A DNA stretch of 33,158 bases from Bacteroidales bacterium (GCA_029007435.1 JAQXHU010000099.1:1-33158), one strand, 5' to 3'. Shown: positions 7,920 through 16,973, counted from the first letter of the stretch. Translations and numbers: made by a program. Notes: generated by a model not told the origin, from the letters alone.

Positions 7920-9851
7920 ATGAAACCGAAGATGAAAATCTTTGAATATATAAGAGCGATTGCGGCGCTGGCCACTGCCTCCGCTGTCCTGTGCCTTGCT
8001 TCCTGTATGAAGGAAGTCTATCCTACGGAGTCGGTTCTGTCCACCCAGATCGGGCAGTCGGCTTCAGCTCTTGACGGAATGGTCAACTCCATATATACCA
8101 ATATGGTAGGTTACAGCAACAGTGACGGAGGAGTCGAGACCGTTTCTTACGCAAGCCTCAGGCTTATGTTCGAGCATGCCACCACGATGATGAACAACCC
8201 TGGCTACAACGGATTCAACACTCTCGCCGCATGGGGCCGTGGACAGGTCTCTGCTGTCGGCTCGAACAGGGGACTTTATCCAACATACGTGTATTATGCT
8301 TACATCAAGACTGTGAATGATGTCATCGGTATGATAGATGTTGACAGCGCCACTGACGAGATGATCGCCGATCTTGGTATCTGCTACGCTTTCAGGGCCA
8401 TGTATTATATGGAGCTGGTCCAGGTGATGGAGTACAAGGAGCCTCTTGACAGCAGATATACATACACGGATCCTAAGAGTGACCTGACAAATCTCGGAGT
8501 CCCTATTGTTACGGACAAGACCACCACGCAGGAGGCCGCCAACAATCCGAGGGCCACTGTGGATGAAGTATATGACCTGGTTCTTTCTGACCTTGCCAAT
8601 GCTGAGAAATATCTGGACGGATATACAAGAAAGGACAAAGTGGAGCCTAACCTCGCTGTCGTTTACGGTCTCTATGCCCGTGCGTATCTGAATCTTGCAT
8701 CCCGTGTTGACAGGGCCGCCAAATACAAGTCAGAGGCCGATTACTGGAAGAAGGCCGGAGAATATGCGGAAAAGGCGATTGCCCAGTCAGGCTGCACCCC
8801 GTTGACAAAAGACCAGTGGCTTGATCCGAAGACCGGATTCAATGACCGCAACTCCCAGAATTCCTGGATGCTCGCCACCCATATCGACCCGAACAACTCT
8901 GTTGCCTGCACCGACGGATCATTCGTGTTCGCGATGCTTATGGGCACTGAGACCACATTCTCCGTCTATGGATGGCGTGTCGGAAGAGGGCTTGACAGGG
9001 CGTCTTACGAGAGGCTGTCCGACAATGACTGGCGCAAGCAGTCCTGGCTCGGCCCTGAGTTCTTCTATCAGTCAACAAATCAGAAAGAGGGCGCTGCATA
9101 TCTGGTCGAGAAAGATGCGGCAGGCAATCTGATAAACAACAAATGGGCTCTTGCCGGAAACAACCGCAGCACAGAGCAGAGCGAATGGAGCGATGACGCC
9201 TGCGGCTATCTTCTCTCCAGCTCGGCTTCATGGGTACGTTCCCGCATCAACCTGAGTTTGGGATTCAAGCCTTGGCCTTGGCTCTATGTCAATGTCAAAT
9301 TCCGTCCTCACGAGGGCAACTACAACACCTACGAGGTCGGCGGAGCGACAGACTATCCTGTTATGCGTGTCGAGGAGATGTATTTCATCAAGGCTGAAGC
9401 TGAACTGAACACGTCGGGTCCTGCGGCCGCCAAAGCCACTCTCGAAGGCATCATCAAGACCAGGAACAGCGAGTATACCTGTGCAGCATCCAGCAAGAAA
9501 GATGTGTATGAGGAGCTTATGTTCCAGAAAGGCATCGAGTTCTGGGGAGAGGGCATCAACTACTTCGACAACAAGCGTCTTGAGGTGGGCTGCCACCGCT
9601 GGTATCCTGGCTGCAGTGTTGAAAGAGCCCAGTATGCAATAGATATGAACCGCATCCATCCGGGCTGGACACCGGGCTTCAATAACGCCGAGCTGAACGG
9701 AAACAATGCGGTGTATGATTTCAACAATCCATATACTGATTATTCAACATATACTTCAGCCCTTCGTACTAACGATGAAGTTGCCCAGTATTATGGACAG
9801 GACCTCGACATTGCCGGCCATAAATTCTTTGATACAGAAAAGTTTGAATAA
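7920..9851 (+). CDS. SusD/RagB-like surface glycan-binding lipoprotein
   Basis: Partner lid protein of the preceding SusC-type transporter, expected on the cell surface. The signal peptide ends in lipobox LASC with C29 followed by M-K-E. Family features include the N-terminal pattern with repeated small-residue helices, FRAMYYMELVQVMEY near 160-175, the PRATVDEVYDLVLSDL tetratricopeptide-like region near 215, and a C-terminal stretch with VMRVEEMYFIKAEAELN. That stretch is a very typical SusD motif. At 643 residues it is somewhat longer than most SusD proteins (500-600). The stop overlaps the GH89 start by one base (TAATG), suggesting coupled translation. Confidence 0.94.
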   Translation: MKPKMKIFEYIRAIAALATASAVLCLASCMKEVYPTESVLSTQIGQSASALDGMVNSIYTNMVGYSNSDGGVETVSYASLRLMFEHATTMMNNPGYNGFNTLAAWGRGQVSAVGSNRGLYPTYVYYAYIKTVNDVIGMIDVDSATDEMIADLGICYAFRAMYYMELVQVMEYKEPLDSRYTYTDPKSDLTNLGVPIVTDKTTTQEAANNPRATVDEVYDLVLSDLANAEKYLDGYTRKDKVEPNLAVVYGLYARAYLNLASRVDRAAKYKSEADYWKKAGEYAEKAIAQSGCTPLTKDQWLDPKTGFNDRNSQNSWMLATHIDPNNSVACTDGSFVFAMLMGTETTFSVYGWRVGRGLDRASYERLSDNDWRKQSWLGPEFFYQSTNQKEGAAYLVEKDAAGNLINNKWALAGNNRSTEQSEWSDDACGYLLSSSASWVRSRINLSLGFKPWPWLYVNVKFRPHEGNYNTYEVGGATDYPVMRVEEMYFIKAEAELNTSGPAAAKATLEGIIKTRNSEYTCAASSKKDVYEELMFQKGIEFWGEGINYFDNKRLEVGCHRWYPGCSVERAQYAIDMNRIHPGWTPGFNNAELNGNNAVYDFNNPYTDYSTYTSALRTNDEVAQYYGQDLDIAGHKFFDTEKFE

Positions 9852-12064
9852 TGTCCAGAGTTTTATTCGGAATAACTGCGGCCGCCGTGGCGCTGATGGC
9901 GTTCACGGCCTGCTGCAACGTCCCGCAGGACGCTGACACCGAAGCGGCGTCAGCTCTTGCCGGGAGGGTTGTCGGAAAGTCCGCCCGCAGGATTGTGTTC
10001 ACGAAAGCTCCCGCTGACACGGTGGACTATTTCACGCTTGAGACCAGGCGGGGAAAGATCCACATCAGCGGCAACAATGCGAACTCGATGGCGGTCGGCC
10101 TCAATCACTATCTCAGGTATTACTGCAAGGTGGAATATGGATGGCTTCTCAATGACAAAGTCGAGATGCCATCCAGACTTCCTGAAGTTCCTGAGCCGGT
10201 GAAAGCCAGCGCCAGGGTGCCGGAAAGATTCTTCCTGAACTACTGCACATACGGCTACACAATGCCGTGGTGGCAGTGGGCTGACTGGGAGCATTTCATT
10301 GACTGGATGGCGCTTAACGGAATCAATCTTCCGCTCGCCATCACTGGCCAGGAGTCCATCTGGTATCAGATATGGACTGAGATGGGCCTGACAGACGAGG
10401 AAGTGCGGAACTATTTCACCGGTCCGGCGCACCTGCCATGGCACAGGATGCAGAATATCGACAGATGGTTCGCCCCTCTTCCGAAATGCTGGCTGGACGG
10501 ACAGCTGGAGCTTCAGAAGAAGATCACAGCCCGCGAGAGGGAGCTGAATATGCGCCCGGTGCTGCCGGCATTCGCAGGACACGTTCCGAGAGAGCTTGCG
10601 AGGCTCTATCCGGACGCTCCTATGACGCAGCTTGAGGCGTGGGCCGGCTATTCAGATGAATACGCCTGCACATTCCTTGACCCGATGAGCGACCTCTACA
10701 CTGAGATCCAGAAGAAATTCATCGAGAAAGAAACCGAGATTTACGGTACGGACCACGTCTATGGCATCGACCTGTTCAACGAACTGATGCCCCCGAGCTG
10801 GGAGCCGGATTATCTGGGCCGTGTCAGCCGTCAGGTATATGAGTCACTGGCGGCGGCCGATCCGGATGCGAGATGGCTGCAGATGGGATGGCTCTTCTTC
10901 AACGAGAGACAGTATTGGACCAATGACAGGGTGGAGGCATATCTGACCTCGTTCCCTGTTGAGCGCCAGATACTTCTGGATTATTATTGCGAGCGTATGG
11001 AAGTGTGGAGACGCACGGAGAAATTCTTCGGAGTGCCTTACATCTGGTGCTATCTCGGCAATTTCGGAGGCAACACTTTCCTCTGCGGGGATTTCCGCGA
11101 GGTGGGTAACCGCATTGAAAAGACATACGAGGAGGGCGGTGCCAACTTCAAAGGCATCGGGGCCACGCTTGAAGGCTTTGACTGCAATCCGTATCTCTAC
11201 GAATACGTTATGGAGAAGGCCTGGACCACCGGAGCCGACAAAGACCTGGACAGCTGGATCCAGTCACTGGCCGACCAGCGTTGCGGAAATGAGGATGCGA
11301 ATGCCAGGGCCGCCTGGAAACTCCTCGCCGACAGCGTTTATATGGCCGGAACGACACCGGGACAGTCCAACACCGTGACCCAGAGGCCGAATATTGGCAA
11401 GGCCAGGACCTATTACAGCAACAGCAGGAAGCGTTACCGCAATGCGAACCTGAAAGAGGTTCTCGGACTTCTTCTTGAGGCGGATGGAAAAGGCGCGGCC
11501 TACGGTTTCGACCTTGCGAATATTACAAGGCAGATGCTGGCCAATTACTTCGACGAACTGAAAGTGAAATATGAGGAGGCGTTTGCCGATGGTGACCTTG
11601 AGGGAATGAAGTCCGTTTCCGGGGAGATGCTCCAGGTTATCGACGATATTGAGACTGTTATTGGTACGCAGACGTATTTCCTTACAGGCAAATGGATTGA
11701 GGATGCCCGCTCCTGGGGCGTGACTGATGAGGAGAAAACGTATTTCGAGAAGAATGCGCGCAATCTCATCACGACCTGGAGTGACGGGGATATGCTTCTG
11801 AACGACTATGCGAGCCGCCAGTGGAACGGCCTGACCGGCACGATGTACAAAGTGCGCTGGGAAAAATTCTTCGCCGCCGTTGAAAAATGCGCAGAAGAGG
11901 GAGCCGAGTGGGATGATGAGCATTACAATGCTTACAGCAAGGATGTTACATCATTTGAAAAGTCCTGGTGGGACGACTGCATCGGCAGTTTCCCGTCCAC
12001 TCCGCAGGGTGACAGCAAGGAAGTGGCCCGCAATCTCTATGAAAAGTATTCTGACAAGATTTAA
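9851..12064 (+). CDS. GH89 alpha-N-acetylglucosaminidase, predicted lipoprotein
   Basis: Relative of human NAGLU, removing terminal alpha-linked GlcNAc. Conserved segments: NYCTYGYTMPWWQWADWEHF, DWMALNGINLPLAITGQESI, YFTGPAHLPWHRMQN, PVLPAFAGHVP, YGTDHVYGIDLFNELMPPS and IWCYLGNFGGNTF. By alignment from memory with human E316 and E446, the catalytic pair is E311 (FNELMPPS) and E441 (TLEGFDCN). Domain order is a small N-terminal domain (about 25-100), a TIM barrel (about 105-445), then an all-helical C-terminal domain to 737. The signal peptide has an FTAC box with C21, so it is probably membrane or surface anchored. Known bacterial GH89 enzymes act on GlcNAc-alpha-1,4-Gal of gastric-type mucin; heparan fragments are another family substrate. 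Confidence 0.95.
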   Translation: MSRVLFGITAAAVALMAFTACCNVPQDADTEAASALAGRVVGKSARRIVFTKAPADTVDYFTLETRRGKIHISGNNANSMAVGLNHYLRYYCKVEYGWLLNDKVEMPSRLPEVPEPVKASARVPERFFLNYCTYGYTMPWWQWADWEHFIDWMALNGINLPLAITGQESIWYQIWTEMGLTDEEVRNYFTGPAHLPWHRMQNIDRWFAPLPKCWLDGQLELQKKITARERELNMRPVLPAFAGHVPRELARLYPDAPMTQLEAWAGYSDEYACTFLDPMSDLYTEIQKKFIEKETEIYGTDHVYGIDLFNELMPPSWEPDYLGRVSRQVYESLAAADPDARWLQMGWLFFNERQYWTNDRVEAYLTSFPVERQILLDYYCERMEVWRRTEKFFGVPYIWCYLGNFGGNTFLCGDFREVGNRIEKTYEEGGANFKGIGATLEGFDCNPYLYEYVMEKAWTTGADKDLDSWIQSLADQRCGNEDANARAAWKLLADSVYMAGTTPGQSNTVTQRPNIGKARTYYSNSRKRYRNANLKEVLGLLLEADGKGAAYGFDLANITRQMLANYFDELKVKYEEAFADGDLEGMKSVSGEMLQVIDDIETVIGTQTYFLTGKWIEDARSWGVTDEEKTYFEKNARNLITTWSDGDMLLNDYASRQWNGLTGTMYKVRWEKFFAAVEKCAEEGAEWDDEHYNAYSKDVTSFEKSWWDDCIGSFPSTPQGDSKEVARNLYEKYSDKI

Positions 12065-12076
12065 ATCAAGACTACA

Positions 12077-12952
12077 ATGAAAAGAATCAGTATAATATTT
12101 TATGCCGCCGCGGCTGCCGGACTTATGTTCTCGGCGGTGGCTTGTGACAATGACAGCGATTCCGCAGGCTCAAGCACGGAATTGTATTTCTTCCAGGAAA
12201 CTTTTTCCTTCAATGTGACTTCCAATCCGGAAATCCAGATACCTGTGGTGCGCCTGGGCACGTCCGGTGACATTACAGTCGAGGTGACAAGCTCGGGCTC
12301 AAACATGTTCACTGTTCCGTCGAGCGTGACATTGAAAGACGGCGAGCGTATCGGTAATCTCGTTGTCACATACGACAAGAGCAAGCTGGAATACAATGTT
12401 GAATATGAGCTGAACCTCTCGATATCAGGCTATTCCTCCGTTTACGGTTATGGTAAGGCCGTGGCCACTATAGAATATCCTACTTCGTTCTACGAGTATG
12501 GCAAGGGCACGATTGATGAAGGCTGGTGGGGTGAGACCGAGAACAAGACAATGTACGCCCGCGAGTACGCTCAGGATGTCCTCCAGTGCTATCTGCCTGA
12601 CTGCTGGGGTCACGACACCGGTCCGAGTTACGAAGTCCAGGATTATTATTTCTACTGGAACACCAAGACCAACAAGATATATGTGCCTCTGCAGAAGATG
12701 GGTACGGATGACTGGAGCATAGCTGACAGGGGAACTCTCGCCTGCAAGTTCGGCGGCCCTGACTACAAGGAGGGCAGCGCTGACTGGATGGCTTATGCCG
12801 ACAATTGGTATAAGGAAGCTGGTCTCCAGCAGCCTTATCACGATCCGGCCAAGAATGCTTTCTATCTGTCCGACACGGCGGCTGTGAGCCCTGAGACCGG
12901 TGCTGTGGTCTATGGCACACCTGGCACTTTCGACGTTCTGCGTCTTGAATAG
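12077..12952 (+). CDS. Unknown lipoprotein in the SusCD/GH89 operon, possible glycan-binding protein
   Basis: 291 residues starting 12 bases after the GH89 stop, so almost certainly in the same operon. The signal peptide ends in lipobox AVAC with C23, followed by D-N-D, a pattern often seen in exported Bacteroidota lipoproteins. Residues about 35-125 look like an all-beta immunoglobulin or Calx-beta-like domain (regularly alternating strands, SVTLKDGERIGNLVVTYDKS). The second half (about 130-291) is rich in Trp and Tyr (GTIDEGWWGETE, YYFYWNTKTNKIYVPLQKMG, DWMAYADNWYKEAG) with no catalytic motif that I recognise. The position matches that of SusE/SusF-like surface glycan-binding proteins, and the aromatic content fits. 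That role is inference from context, not a family match. Confidence 0.7.
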   Translation: MKRISIIFYAAAAAGLMFSAVACDNDSDSAGSSTELYFFQETFSFNVTSNPEIQIPVVRLGTSGDITVEVTSSGSNMFTVPSSVTLKDGERIGNLVVTYDKSKLEYNVEYELNLSISGYSSVYGYGKAVATIEYPTSFYEYGKGTIDEGWWGETENKTMYAREYAQDVLQCYLPDCWGHDTGPSYEVQDYYFYWNTKTNKIYVPLQKMGTDDWSIADRGTLACKFGGPDYKEGSADWMAYADNWYKEAGLQQPYHDPAKNAFYLSDTAAVSPETGAVVYGTPGTFDVLRLE

Positions 12953-13023
12953 ACTGATCGGCTGAAAAGCCTGTCTTGAATATGGCTGGCCGGGAAGACC
13001 GGGACTCCGTTTCATTACGGTTT

Positions 13024-13050
13024 CCGGCTTCACGGCCGGCTTCTGGTTTT
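13024..13050 (+). terminator. Weak terminator candidate after the susC-led operon
   Basis: CCGGC (13024-13028) and GCCGG (13035-13039) form a 5-pair stem with a 6-base loop. TTTT follows only after an 8-base gap (13047-13050). The rest of 12953-13023 holds only short imperfect hairpins. It might partly separate the operon from the fucosidase gene. Confidence 0.3.
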
Positions 13051-13079
13051 GTTATATTGACAAAATTTGGCCATATTAG
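13048..13079 (+). promoter_or_regulatory. Possible promoter of the fucosidase gene
   Basis: TTTG (13048-13051), a 20-base spacer and CATATTAG (13072-13079) resemble the Bacteroidota promoter with two mismatches in the -7 box. It ends 18 bases before the ATG, so it would give a very short leader. If real, the fucosidase can be expressed separately from the susC-led operon. Confidence 0.35.
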
Positions 13080-13097
13080 CGGAAACATTGATAAATT

Positions 13098-14396
13098 ATG
13101 AAAAAATTCCTGTCAATAACGGCGGCGCTTCTCGCACTGCCATTTATCTGCGGGGCCCAGTCCTATGTTCCTGCAGAAGAGAACCTCAAGGCCCGTGCGG
13201 AATTCGCCGGAGATAAATTCGGCATTTTCCTCCACTGGGGTATTTACAGTATGTTCGGCCAGGGCGAATGGTATCTGAACAGGGAGGGCGTCCTCCATTC
13301 GGAGTATTCCAAGGCCGCTTCCGGATTCTATCCCGCCGGATTTGACGCGGCCGCCTGGGTTTCCGCCATCAAGGCCTCCGGAGCGAAATACATCTGCTTC
13401 ACCACCAGGCATCACGACGGATTCTCGATGTTCCACACCGCCCAGTCCCCGTACAACATTGTCGATGCGACTCCGTTCGGAAGGGATGTCCTGAAAGAAC
13501 TTGCCGATGAATGCCACAAGCAGGGTATCAGGCTGCATCTCTACTATTCCCATCTTGACTGGGGCAGGGATGACTATCCCCAGGGGCGTACAGGCCTGAC
13601 CACGGGCAGGGATGCTTCCAAGGCTGACTGGGACTCATATTACAATTTTATGAACGCCCAGCTTACAGAGCTCCTGACCGGCTACGGCGAGATCGGGTCG
13701 ATCTGGTTCGACGGACACTGGGACCACGATCAAGATGCCGTGCCTTTCGACTGGCGTCTTGAGGAACAATACCGCCTCATCCACAGCCTGCAGCCTGCCT
13801 GTCTCGTCGCCAACAACCATCATATCACTCCTTACGAGGGCGAGGATTTCCAGATTTTCGAAAGGGATCTTCCGGGTGAGAACAAGGCCGGCCTTTCCGG
13901 ACAGGATGTCAGCGCTCTTCCGTTGGAGACCTGCGAGACGATGAACGGAATGTGGGGCTACAAGGTGGTTGACCAGAATTACAAGTCAGTTCCAGAGATT
14001 GTCCGCCTGCTTGTGGGCGCTGCCGGCAAAGGGGCGAACCTGCTGCTCAATATCGGACCCCAGCCTGACGGAAGACTTCCGCAGACTGCTCTCGACAGGC
14101 TTGCCGGAGTCGGCAAATGGATTGATAAATACGGAGATACAATATACGGGACCACGGCCGGGGATGTCCCTGAGCAGCCATGGGGCGTGACCACCCGCAA
14201 AGGGGACAGGCTTTTTGTCCACGTTTTCGATGCGAAGGTAAAAGAGGTGTTCCTGCCTCTGGACTGCAAGGTAAAGAGCGCTGTGGACTTCTCCACGGGC
14301 TCGAAGGTGCAGTTTGACAGCTGCAGGCACGGATTGCACGTTGAGGTTCCCGCTTCGGATGAAACCGACAGGGTCATCGAACTTCGGGTCGGATGA
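13098..14396 (+). CDS. GH29 alpha-L-fucosidase, secreted
   Basis: Retaining exo-alpha-L-fucosidase. Family motifs: KFGIFLHWGIYSMF near the N-terminus, FTTRHHDGFSMFHT, LHLYYSHLDWGRDDYP, IGSIWFDGHWDHD with the expected nucleophile D205, and ETMNGMWGYK. E255 in IFERDLPGEN is the best acid/base candidate. A C-terminal beta domain follows from about 345. At 432 residues it is near the short end of the family. The signal peptide is of type I (cleavage after about GAQ, residue 21), so it is probably periplasmic. It lies 145 bases after the SusCD/GH89 operon and fits the same glycan: fucose capping mucin-type chains. The linkage preferred cannot be read from sequence alone. Confidence 0.93.
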   Translation: MKKFLSITAALLALPFICGAQSYVPAEENLKARAEFAGDKFGIFLHWGIYSMFGQGEWYLNREGVLHSEYSKAASGFYPAGFDAAAWVSAIKASGAKYICFTTRHHDGFSMFHTAQSPYNIVDATPFGRDVLKELADECHKQGIRLHLYYSHLDWGRDDYPQGRTGLTTGRDASKADWDSYYNFMNAQLTELLTGYGEIGSIWFDGHWDHDQDAVPFDWRLEEQYRLIHSLQPACLVANNHHITPYEGEDFQIFERDLPGENKAGLSGQDVSALPLETCETMNGMWGYKVVDQNYKSVPEIVRLLVGAAGKGANLLLNIGPQPDGRLPQTALDRLAGVGKWIDKYGDTIYGTTAGDVPEQPWGVTTRKGDRLFVHVFDAKVKEVFLPLDCKVKSAVDFSTGSKVQFDSCRHGLHVEVPASDETDRVIELRVG

Positions 14397-14442
14397 TTTG
14401 CAAACGTATTTTTTTGAATAATTGCAAAAAATCCTAAATTTG
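14397..14442 (+). promoter_or_regulatory. pgk promoter with flanking inverted repeat
   Basis: TTTG (14413-14416), an 18-base spacer and TAAATTTG (14435-14442) match the Bacteroidota consensus exactly at both boxes. Around the -33 box lies a perfect inverted repeat, TTTGCAA (14397-14403) and TTGCAAA (14422-14428). It may be an operator or just part of the AT-rich promoter. The leader to the pgk ATG would be about 30 bases. Confidence 0.8.
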
Positions 14443-14479
14443 CAGGTTGGATTGAAACAACTTAAATTTTATAGATAAT

Positions 14480-15751
14480 ATGCAAAACCGCATTGAAAAC
14501 TACGACTTCACTGGCAAAAAAGCCATTGTGAGAGTCGATTTCAACGTCCCGATCCAGGACGGCAAAATCACTGACGACACACGTATCCGCGGAGCTCTTC
14601 CTACTCTCAAACTTATTCTTGAGAAAGGCGGATCACTGATCATTATGTCCCATATGGGTAAACCGAAAGGAAAAGTTAAACCTGAACTTTCTCTCTCCCA
14701 GATTGTTGACGCAGTGAGCGAGAAACTCGGTGTGCCGGTTCAGTTCGCCCCTGACTGCCAGAAAGCTGACGAGCAGGCTGCGGCCCTCAAGCCGGGCGAG
14801 GTTCTGCTTCTCGAGAACCTCCGCTATTATCCTGAGGAGGAAGGCAAACCGGTAGGAATCGACAAAGAGGATCCTGCATACGAGGAGGCCAAGAAAGCTA
14901 TGAAGGCTTCCCAGAAAGAGTTCGCCAAGAAGCTCGCTTCTTATGCTGACTGCTGGGTTATGGACGCTTTCGGAACAGCCCACCGCAAGCACGCCTCCAC
15001 CGCTGTCATCGCTGACTATTTCGCACCGGAGGACCGTATGCTCGGACTCCTTATGCAGAAGGAGGTCCAGGCTGTGAACAATGTCCTCAGCGATATCAAA
15101 CGTCCTTTCATCGCAATTATGGGCGGTTCCAAGGTTTCCTCGAAGATAGGCATCATCGAGAACCTTCTCGGAAAGGTTGACAAACTTATCCTCTGCGGCG
15201 GTATGACATATACATTCGCAAAGGCTCACGGCGGAGAGATCGGCGAGTCCATCGTGGAAATGGACAAGCTCGACGTGGCTCTCGGAGTTGAGGCCAAGGC
15301 CAAAGAAAATGGCGTGGAACTCGTTATGGCTCCGGACGCTGTTGTAACAAACGGTCTTGATTTCGCTACAATGTCGCTCAAACCTGGCTCAGAGGTTAAA
15401 GTGGCTCCGGCAAAAGACATCCCTGCAGGCTTCGAGGGAGTTGACGCAGGCCCTGAGGCCCAGAAACTGTTCGCCGAGGCCATCAAGGGCTGCAAGACCA
15501 TCCTCTGGAACGGCCCGGCCGGCGTATTCGAGTGCGATGAGTTCTGCGCAGGTTCAAAGGCTATCGGTGACGCCATCGCCGCAGCTACAGCCGAGGGCGC
15601 TTTCTCTCTCATCGGAGGCGGTGATTCAGTTGCCTGCTGCACCAAGTTCGGCCTTACAGACAAGGTTTCTTACATCTCCACCGGTGGCGGTGCTCTCCTT
15701 GAGGCCATCGAGGGCAAGGTTCTTCCGGGAATCGCAGCAGTCGGAGAATAA
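14480..15751 (+). CDS. pgk: Phosphoglycerate kinase
   Basis: Glycolytic enzyme of the cytosol: 1,3-bisphosphoglycerate + ADP to 3-phosphoglycerate + ATP. Substrate-binding residues are visible in RVDFNVP (D20, N22), TRIRGALPT (R35, R37) and SHMGKPKG (H58). Later come [48 protein letters not shown] and the nucleotide-loop GGGDSVACC near the C-terminus. The length of 423 is normal. Dense use of frequent codons and the strongest promoter in the window fit a highly expressed gene. It is probably transcribed alone, with a nested hairpin directly after it. Confidence 0.98.
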   Translation: MQNRIENYDFTGKKAIVRVDFNVPIQDGKITDDTRIRGALPTLKLILEKGGSLIIMSHMGKPKGKVKPELSLSQIVDAVSEKLGVPVQFAPDCQKADEQAAALKPGEVLLLENLRYYPEEEGKPVGIDKEDPAYEEAKKAMKASQKEFAKKLASYADCWVMDAFGTAHRKHASTAVIADYFAPEDRMLGLLMQKEVQAVNNVLSDIKRPFIAIMGGSKVSSKIGIIENLLGKVDKLILCGGMTYTFAKAHGGEIGESIVEMDKLDVALGVEAKAKENGVELVMAPDAVVTNGLDFATMSLKPGSEVKVAPAKDIPAGFEGVDAGPEAQKLFAEAIKGCKTILWNGPAGVFECDEFCAGSKAIGDAIAAATAEGAFSLIGGGDSVACCTKFGLTDKVSYISTGGGALLEAIEGKVLPGIAAVGE

Positions 15752-15768
15752 TTATTTCAAATATTGAG

Positions 15769-15811
15769 CGGGGCTGGCTGAAGTTATGGAACTTGACGGG
15801 CAGCCCCGTTT
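15769..15811 (+). terminator. Nested hairpin after pgk, probable terminator
   Basis: CGGGGCTG (15769-15776) pairs perfectly with CAGCCCCG (15801-15808). Inside the 24-base loop a second pairing, AAGTT with AACTT around ATGG, is possible. The run of T after the stem is short (TTT at 15809-15811). The position, 17 bases after the pgk stop, supports a terminator, though leaky read-through into the next gene is possible. Confidence 0.55.
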
Positions 15812-15835
15812 GCTATGCCAATTCAACCGAAAACT

Positions 15836-16939
15836 ATGTCCATCCGCCGTGTAATATTGACTGCCATCACTTTGGTGGCATTCTTCATTTCCGGGTGCGC
15901 TTATGCCCAGGCCGGTCTTTACACATATTCCGGAGGCTATTTCATAAGGAACGGCAATTCCTGGAGTGAATACAGGCCGGCCGACAAGAAAGATGTGTGG
16001 GCTACATATACCCAGGATGGGGAACAGGATAATTTTTACACCATCTCCAATTCCTCTTGCTCCGTTGCTGTCCCGAAGTCCTCCAGCTGGGGTGTTTTCA
16101 TTGCGGACGGAAACGGTGGCTGGTCAAAGATTTATGACGGCAGGCAGGTGTATAACTACTTTGACACCAGCAATGCCGGAAACCGTATCTGCTGCTACGA
16201 GGGCGGCTATTTCGTCCAGGACGGAAAAGAATGGACAGAGTACCGTCCGGGCGACAGGCAAGGCATCTGGGCCAGGTATGAGCTGTACAACGAGACGGAG
16301 ACATTCTGGTATATCCAGCACGGCAGCGATATTCCAGAGCGGTTGGCCATCGCCAAGGACATTTCCAATGCTCTCTGGATTCTTCGCGGAGACAATTGGG
16401 AGAAAATTTACAATCCCACTGACTTCTATGAGCCGGTAAACTCTTCCCAGGAATCTTCATCCAACGGCAATATCCCGGGGCCGGAACCAGCTCCGTTCAC
16501 ATCTTACGAGAAAGATGTGAAATACGATTACGAAATGGTCTTCAATGATTGCGCTGTCTTTCCGGATGACTGGGATTTCTATGATGAAAGTGACACGTAT
16601 GACGAGGACGTTGAAAGAAATGTCGGGACGGTGATTGTGAGATTGAACAAAGACGGATATGTCCAGATTGTCTGTGAAGGAGACACGTACAATACCTGGT
16701 GCGAGTGGATGGTGGCGAAAGAGAATTTCTTCTCTTTCTGCGAAGAAAAGATTGACAAGGGCAGCCGTGTTACTTTTGTTCGGGATGATTATATCCTCTA
16801 CGAAGAGGTCAGCGGCTTAGTTGACCTGACAGGGTTCCCGAAATTGGTTCTGTGCGACCTGGACGATGATTGTGATGTTGACAAAATATTCAGGGAGATC
16901 AATGAATGCTATGCCACAAATTACAGAGACAGGGAATGA
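15836..16939 (+). CDS. Unrecognised exported protein with two tandem Trp/Tyr-rich modules
   Basis: I do not recognise the family. From ATG 15836 it has 367 residues; an in-frame ATG at 15815 would add seven, but sits right behind the pgk hairpin, and MSIRR gives a normal signal-peptide start. The signal region ends in FISGCAYAQA, readable as a lipobox (ISGC, C21) or as type I cleavage after AQA. Two copies of a roughly 74-residue module follow (29-101 and 119-193), sharing GGYFxxxGxxWxEYRPxD, WAxY, and a closing W-x-KIY. A short Ser/Pro linker then leads to an acidic C-terminal domain (about 225-367; DDWDFYDESDTYDED, LCDLDDDCDVDK) with several Cys. No catalytic motif is seen. It stands alone between pgk and lgt with no clear promoter of its own. 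Confidence 0.75.
   Translation: MSIRRVILTAITLVAFFISGCAYAQAGLYTYSGGYFIRNGNSWSEYRPADKKDVWATYTQDGEQDNFYTISNSSCSVAVPKSSSWGVFIADGNGGWSKIYDGRQVYNYFDTSNAGNRICCYEGGYFVQDGKEWTEYRPGDRQGIWARYELYNETETFWYIQHGSDIPERLAIAKDISNALWILRGDNWEKIYNPTDFYEPVNSSQESSSNGNIPGPEPAPFTSYEKDVKYDYEMVFNDCAVFPDDWDFYDESDTYDEDVERNVGTVIVRLNKDGYVQIVCEGDTYNTWCEWMVAKENFFSFCEEKIDKGSRVTFVRDDYILYEEVSGLVDLTGFPKLVLCDLDDDCDVDKIFREINECYATNYRDRE
15920..16414 (+). repeat. Tandem duplication of a roughly 74-codon module within the unknown lipoprotein gene
   Basis: Unit 1 spans about 15920-16138 and unit 2 about 16190-16414. Aligned residues include GGYFIRNGNSWSEYRP versus GGYFVQDGKEWTEYRP, then VWATYTQ versus IWARYEL, VAVPK versus LAIAK, and GGWSKIYD versus DNWEKIYN. 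The match is clear in protein but has diverged in DNA, so this is an old domain duplication and not a recent DNA repeat. Confidence 0.8.
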
Positions 16940-16942
16940 TTT

Positions 16943-16973
16943 TTTGCCGTTTGCCCGATTAACGTTATATTAG
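16943..16973 (+). promoter_or_regulatory. Probable promoter of the lgt operon
   Basis: TTTG (16943-16946), a 19-base spacer and TATATTAG (16966-16973) match the Bacteroidota promoter with one mismatch. It starts three bases after the upstream stop and ends 32 bases before the lgt ATG. Confidence 0.55.
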
